NCBI GenBank assembly: GCA_965153455.1
Contig: OZ234496.1
Location: forward strand, 8,331,863-8,395,862
Reading direction: 5' to 3'
Length of the DNA stretch: 64,000 bases
Source of the DNA: Sphagnum compactum
Lineage: Eukaryota; Bryophyta; Sphagnopsida; Sphagnales
The translations under genes and the position numbers were made by a program. Each line of letters starts with the position of its first letter. Positions within the stretch are counted from its first letter, which is position 1. The notes below the pieces were generated by a model. That model was not told the DNA's origin and did not search any database. It was given only the letters and a program-made list of their open reading frames with translations. This document shows, in pieces, positions 58,751 through 64,000 of the stretch.

Positions 58751-61270
58751 TTAGGGTACAGAATTGGGCCTACCATGAGAGCTGCCCAATTGATAAAGCT
58801 CCAACTTTGCAATGGCATCCATTAGAAGTTGTCGAATGTCCTCATGCTTTGTAAGGAGCTGGGAGCGACTGAATGTGAGCAATGCTGGCAATGTTGCAGC
58901 TTTCCCCAGAGCATCACTATCAGCAGCATTGAGGGACAAGTAGCAAAGCAGTCTCAGTGCATGAATCTGCCCATATGGTTCTCCAAAATTAACCAGCTGA
59001 ACCAGATGGTCAGTTGCCCCTGCTTCAAGTATAGTTCTTGAGTGCTCCATGTGCAAGTAGTTATCGTTGTCAGCAAACTTACAAAGGGCAATAGCACCCT
59101 CTGCTGCTACATTGGGCTCCTCACTTCCAAGTGCTATTGTGAGGGCTGTGATTTGAGGTCTGGCTGGTGCTGGAAAGATGTGTGCCAAGCTGCCTAGAGC
59201 TTTTGCACATGGTGCCTGCACAGTCAAAGAGACATGAGAAGGCCCTTCATAGTAGTTGGCAAATGCCCCAAAACCTGTCAAGAGCCCCAAGTCCAATTCC
59301 CTTGTGGTAGAACAAAATTTATTAATAGTAACTTTTGTGGTTGTCTTAAATAAAATGTCACCAGAAAATATGTGTCCATTTGCAACAGTCAGGATTCATC
59401 ATACCTCAGACATACTCTTTCAGCATTCTCAAGATCCATCCACAACAATCAGGGATCATAAATTCCCCCACATCCTCTCCCCACATTCTAGGCATAAGAA
59501 TCAACTAGTCCAAAAACTGACAAAATAACACTCTGCAGGATTGTCAAATCCTGATTCATAAGCTCTGGAGTTGACACACCTGTAGATCAGGCTCATCTGC
59601 CTCCTGTTCAAGTACCCGCAGAAGACACTCCACCACAGCCTTAACTGCTGTCGAGTTTGTCTTAAAGGCTGCTCTTCTGAGCTCTTTGTCTCTCTCTGCT
59701 GCTGCTGCAATTTCCATGATGGCCATAATAGAGTTGTACTTCACCATTCCATGATCTGTTTCAATGAGTTTTGCAAAACAGAGGAGTGCACGGGTGTCTG
59801 TTATTTGTTTGCTGTTCTTGATGTTGTTTTTGGCAAGCTTCCACAATGCATGTGCTGCCTCAGCTTTGAGCATGACTTTGATTTTAGGGTCCTCCTTGTC
59901 TCTATGATTCTGGTTTCCTTGATGAAGGGCAGATGCTTGTTTAGTAGGATACACTTTCAGACTGTGAGTTGAGTTTGTTAAGCCATCGAGAACAGGCACT
60001 TGTTTTTCTCCCATTTTCTCGTTGAAGTCATCCACTTGCTGATCAAGGTCTGTTGTGCCAGCATTCCCCCCCCCAGCTCCGCTTCCTACAGTTTTTTTTT
60101 GACCAATAGTCTTCACAATGGAGTGAATGCTTGTACTTTTGTTGGCCACCTTCAATGAAGTTTCATCAATAAGATCATGTGCTAACAATGCCACAAGTAA
60201 TCTGATTGCACCCAGCGAGGCCAACTCTTCTTGTGCTTCATCATCCTGAGAAGCAAACTGTGAAATCGCCCATGCAACTTCACTCTACCAAGGCCCAAAC
60301 AATGCAACAAAGCTGAGCCCACACACTGAAAGAAAGTAAAATAATTGTACATCACAGAGTTCCCCACAGACAAAAAAGGTAGAAACAAAGTTGTGTGCGT
60401 GCATTGACTTTGTGCTTTATCAAGTAAGATTGTAGTAACACCGACCTGAACTTTCATGGAGGTAGCATGGTTGCCAAGAATATGTGTTAAAGCAGCACAT
60501 GCACCCACATCTCTCACTGCTTTTACTTGCTCTTGGTCTCTGGCCAGCTGCCCAAGAGCTCTGGCAGCTGCTTCTTGCCCCAAAACTGTTCCTTCTTTCA
60601 GCAACCACAGCAGAGGAAGCACCCCACCTTCCTCAATGATAATCTGCACATTACGTTCATTGTCCTTGGCCAAATTTTCAAGATACACAGCAGCATCAGC
60701 TTTCTGGTCTGGAGTTCCAACATGCACAATGGATACTTGCTCCCATACTAGACCAAGAATAGGATCTGTAGCTGCAATGGGTGGCAAGCCTATGCATTCA
60801 GGGCGATCCTCTCCACTTGTAGAGATGTTAAGAAGCCATGTGACATCACCAATTGAGCTCTCTAGCAGCAGGTTCACCTTTCTAAACTCTGCAGTGTTTG
60901 TGATTGTCATGACCCTCTTGAGAATGCCACTCCTCTTACATTTCTTCACAAGCACCAGCACTCGCTCCAGCGCTTTGGTGACCTCCAGCATGATGCGCTT
61001 GGCCGGCCGTTCATAAAGCCCCGCTGAGTAGTTGTTCATGTTGTTGTTGCCGCTGGAGAAACGAGCTGCTTGTCGCAGCAACTGCACCAGTCTCTCCACT
61101 TTCTTGCTCATATCCGCACACTCCTGTTTGAAAGAGTTGGCTTCTGCAACTCCTATTCTAATGTGTTCCGCTATCTGCATCGGAAATGCTAGAAGATCCT
61201 CTATCCTCAGTTCCATATGCTTCAGCTTGTAAACCTCCATTCTGGTCTCCATCTCCGAGACCCTAACCAT
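58751..61270 (-). CDS. ARO: ARMADILLO REPEAT ONLY (ARO) family protein
   Basis: ARO proteins are plant-specific armadillo-repeat scaffolds for polarised tip growth, linked to ROP GTPase and actin regulation at the cell cortex. Exons 60446-61270, 59580-60284 and 58751-59215 are all phase 0 and give 664 residues, about the family's usual length. The N-terminal helical region includes SFKQECADMSKKVERLVQLL, LYERPAKRIM and ECIGLPPIAATDPILGLVWE. Armadillo repeats follow: IIIEEGGVLPLLWLLKEGTV, GQEAAARALGQLARD, KVQ/SEVAWAISQFAS, KAEAAHALWKLAKNN, MVKYNSIMAIMEIAAAA, KALGSLAHIF, NVAAEGAIALCKFA and ALRLLCYLSLN. An acidic/Ser-rich loop with TVGSGAGGG interrupts the repeats near residue 310. The N terminus carries about 25 residues (MVRVSEMETRMEVYK...) before the usual family start, so a later ATG is possible. 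Confidence 0.92.
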
Positions 61271-62315
61271 GGCTGCTTACCCTGCCATACACACCTCCTG
61301 CTCGTAACAACGCAAGGAAACCGAACCTAAAGCTTTTTCAGAACAACGACTCCAGAGAACGAACTCACAAAAGCAAAAAACAAAAAAAACAAAAAAAAAC
61401 ACATGCGAAAGATGCTGCTGTTCTGTTTCTCACCACGCAATCGCTGATCCGTGCAGCAGCAAGGCAATCCCTCTCCCTTCCCTGCCCCCGGCAAGATGCA
61501 GTCGGATATCTCAAGCGCATCAACTTTGACTGATCAAATCAGAATCTACATTCTTCTGCAAATCTTGTTGAAACCTGTTGGCAATCAAGAACCCGAATCC
61601 CAAGCTCTCTTCCTCACTGGAACTCTCTTCCAGCAGCATTTTCTCTTCCACAAACCTCCCTCCACGATTCATTGCTGCAAAAAAATTGTACTCCAAGCAG
61701 ATCTTGGAAATAGGAAAACACACAACCACAAAGGGGGGAGGAAAAAAAAAAAGAAAGAAAGAAGACAATCAAGCTTCCGAAATATATGTACTCTTTTCCT
61801 CCTCGCACATCTTTCAGGAGCAAAAGCTTCGACAAAACAACAGAGATTTCCTTGCTTCGTAGCGATGGAGGTGGTAAAAGCTCTTGTGAGTGAGAGCAGA
61901 CGCAAAGAGAGAGGGGGACAACTGCACTGGACTGGACTGGACTGGACTGGACTGGGTTTGGTAACTGGACTGAGAACCGGACTGGTTGGGCAAGTGACTG
62001 AGTTTCAGACCACTGACGGGTCTTTGGCTACTGCAGTAGGTACCTAGTACCTAGGCTACTACTACTTTCAGTGTTTGCACGTTTGCACCAGTGTACTGGG
62101 GGCGGGTATCTGTTTTCCCAGGGTAATAGGCGAGTCCGGGTATTTGAAAAGGCTGGGCTATGGGTATGGTGGTGGAGAAGCTTCGAGAAGCAAAGCGTTT
62201 GCAAGAAGCTCCACAGGATGAAGGATGAATGATAAGTGGATGGGAAACAGTTTTATGTTGGGTTCCAATTCTCTAGCTAACTATGGTGATTATCTCAGTT
62301 GGCTTTTTTTTTTTT
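61271..62315. promoter_or_regulatory. ARO upstream region
   Basis: Probable 5' UTR and promoter of the minus-strand ARO gene. It contains a purine/A-rich stretch near 61375-61400 and 61740-61765, a (ACTGG)6 pentanucleotide array at 61926-61955, and a short palindrome, ggtacctagtacctagg-like, at about 62040. The open frame at 61451-62047 runs against the gene and includes the microsatellite, so I do not call it. Confidence 0.45.
61926..61955 (+). repeat. (ACTGG)6 pentanucleotide microsatellite
   Basis: Six perfect tandem ACTGG units about 650 bases upstream of the ARO start codon, directly visible. Confidence 0.95.
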
Positions 62316-62440
62316 TTCCTACCTACCTACTAACAACTCACATGTTAGTAAGTAGGTAGTAAAATCAGCCCTTGACATATGTATGAACCATATGCTTACC
62401 TACTAGTTACCTATTTTCCTACCTATCTACCTAGATATGA
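62316..62440 (-). repeat. Dispersed repeat family C, copy 2 (MITE-like)
   Basis: The reverse complement shares with 17890-18040 the order taggtagataggtaggaa, aataggtaacta, then an inverted pair (actacctacttactaacatg against gttagtaggtagg). A poly(T) run precedes it on the plus strand (about 62306-62319). Confidence 0.5.
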
Positions 62441-64000
62441 GAACTAGTTTGTACAAAGTTGGTTACCAAGGTGAAACCAAATTAACTTGAGTTGAGTTGT
62501 AATAACACAATGCACAGGATACCTTTCAAATTGGATGAGAATTTTTTTTTAATAGGGTTAAATATCATTCAAAAATGCTAGATCATTTTAGTCTTATATG
62601 TTTCAAAAGCTTTCTAATCTTATATATTAATTCACTAAGTCTGTCAATCTATCTGTGACCGTCGGTCTGTCTGTGACCCCTTTAGGTTTTAGGTTTCACC
62701 GTTCGATCTCTGACTGTTACATCATGAAGCAATAAAGTCTTCAGTAAATAAATAATGTTTGATTTGAACAATATTTATTGTTGTATTTTCTTATCAAACA
62801 TTCATGAACTTGCTTTTTAAGGCAATTTAGTTCCCTTCTTCCAGAGACTTGAAATATCAATCCCGATTCAAAATTAATATTTGAAATGATTAGGTACGAT
62901 GATCGTGAAGTTGAAGTTGATCTGTTACAAGATGTTGTAGAATTTTTTCACTAAGAATAAACATTTAGGCTTTTGTAATATTTTCTTATTTTTCACGTAG
63001 CAAGGATTTCAAGGATTTCAAAGACATAATCCAAATTACCGGGGGGGTAATGTTAGGGGAATAAATAAGCATTATAAAGGTTGGACAAGTAGGCAAAATA
63101 GGACTAGACAATATAGGTAGGTTGATATTGGGTCCAAGTAGGTAGTTTGATAATGTTAAGAATACGAAGATTCACAAGAACAAAGGTTTTAAAAAAAGGT
63201 TTTAATTTAATTTTCAAACAATGAACAAAACAAGATTATGTAATTCAAAAAACAAAAACACAGAAACTAAAAACAAGAACACGAGATGTGCAAAACAAAC
63301 ATGAAAATGGATTTTTATTATATTAACATATGAAAACATGAATATAAAAAAAAACATCACAAAGCTATGGTGCACGATCATGCCTAAAATTAATGTTGAA
63401 CAAATTGAAAAAAATGAGGGGTCCTACTTTTATTTATACCCCTCTGAGGATTTAACTTTAAAAAGTTTTTATGTGTGCATCAAGTAAAGCAGCCTTTTAA
63501 GAACTTTCTTAACTAAAAATCAACTATGATTAATTGAAACTTAACTAAAAATTAATTAAGAATTAATTAAGAGTTAGCTAGAGTTCATTAAGATTTAACT
63601 AAAAATTAATTAGGACTTAACTAAAAAGGTGCAATTACTCAATCCTTGAAAGAATTAAGAATTTTTTTTAAAGCGAAATTATTGGTTGACATTTTTTTTT
63701 TAAAATTTAAATCCTAAGCATAAAAGATTTGAATGCTAAAGATTAAATTATGTAAAGCTATTTTTTTAATTTTCAACAAACACATCCTTGAGTAGTACCA
63801 TTAAGAACCATGTCAAGGAATAATTAAAAAATTAAAATTGTCCAAATAATTTTTCTAGGTCCTTTTCTTTAATTTTTTTCACAATTTTTTTTTTTTTCAT
63901 GTTTATCAATTGCATGTCTTAATACATGGTCATAAGTTTTTATTGGAATTTAAAAAGTGAAAATTGCTACCATTTTGTATTTTTAATTGTCATAGCCCAT
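62441..64000. other. AT-rich spacer at the window end
   Basis: No gene is seen. Short tandem units built on ttaactaaaaattaattaa occupy about 63525-63630. A ggattt/tcaaggatttcaa duplication lies near 63004-63020, and another taggtaggttg-like motif, related to repeat family C, lies near 63115. Confidence 0.45.

Noticed and set aside
59216-59296. Upstream extension of ARO exon 3 (GFGAFANYYEGPSHVSLTVQ)
   Set aside because: It is open but lies before a good acceptor (GACTGTGCAG). Joining exon 2 directly to 59215 restores the armadillo repeat as in family members.
61451-62047. Plus-strand 198-codon open frame upstream of ARO
   Set aside because: It runs through poly-purine and the (ACTGG)6 repeat, has no recognisable domain, and is antisense to the ARO leader.
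1-64000. CRISPR array, bacterial operon or phage-type defence system
   Set aside because: All repeats here are adjacent tandem units or dispersed copies without regular unique spacers, and the genes are intron-containing plant families.

Overview
The window looks like nuclear DNA from a land plant. It holds six spliced protein genes with GT-AG introns, mostly 70-600 bases long, and every one belongs to a typical plant family. Compact introns, an ARO-family gene split into three exons and AT-rich repeat-laden spacers suggest a non-seed plant (bryophyte grade or similar), but the sequence alone does not settle this. There is no sign of bacterial or organellar DNA.

Gene layout. (1) 7269-11865, minus: plastid-type mechanosensitive channel MSL2/MSL3, 12 coding exons, 757 residues. 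(2) 18754-22309, minus: box C/D snoRNP core protein NOP58, 10 exons. Its frame breaks at three places, each a one-base change in a short homopolymer run. (3) 38957-43156, plus: ABC1/aarF-type atypical kinase, probably plastid ABC1K9, 11 exons, 551 residues. (4) 45920-50645, minus: NFD5-like PPR protein, 9 exons. (5) 52416-56797, plus: PTAC14, a SET-domain subunit of the plastid transcription complex, with an apparent extra 84-base in-frame exon. (6) 58751-61270, minus: ARMADILLO REPEAT ONLY (ARO) protein, 3 exons, 664 residues. NFD5 and PTAC14 are divergent across 1.77 kb. ABC1K9/NFD5 and PTAC14/ARO are convergent pairs. Most exon junctions were checked by reading frame and by my recollection of the family sequences. 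No database search was possible.

Functional theme. MSL2/3, ABC1K9 and PTAC14 are expected in plastids, NFD5 in mitochondria, NOP58 in the nucleolus, and ARO at the cell periphery or in the cytoplasm. Nothing shows that the genes are co-regulated as a cluster.

The AT-rich spacers (about 1-7 kb, 13-18.7 kb, 22.3-38.9 kb, 62-64 kb) are a graveyard of mobile elements: a decayed Helitron-type PIF1 helicase fused to an endonuclease-like domain (2791-4630), an intact-ended but pol-less Copia element with LTRs, PBS, gag remnant and PPT (30911-32811), two poly(A)-tailed retroelement 3' ends sharing the same coding terminus and 3' UTR in opposite orientation (15003-15086 and 28330-28784), several inverted-repeat elements, and dispersed and tandem repeats. 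A 67-base minisatellite, a C30 tract and a 148-base MITE fill the NFD5/PTAC14 divergent promoter region.
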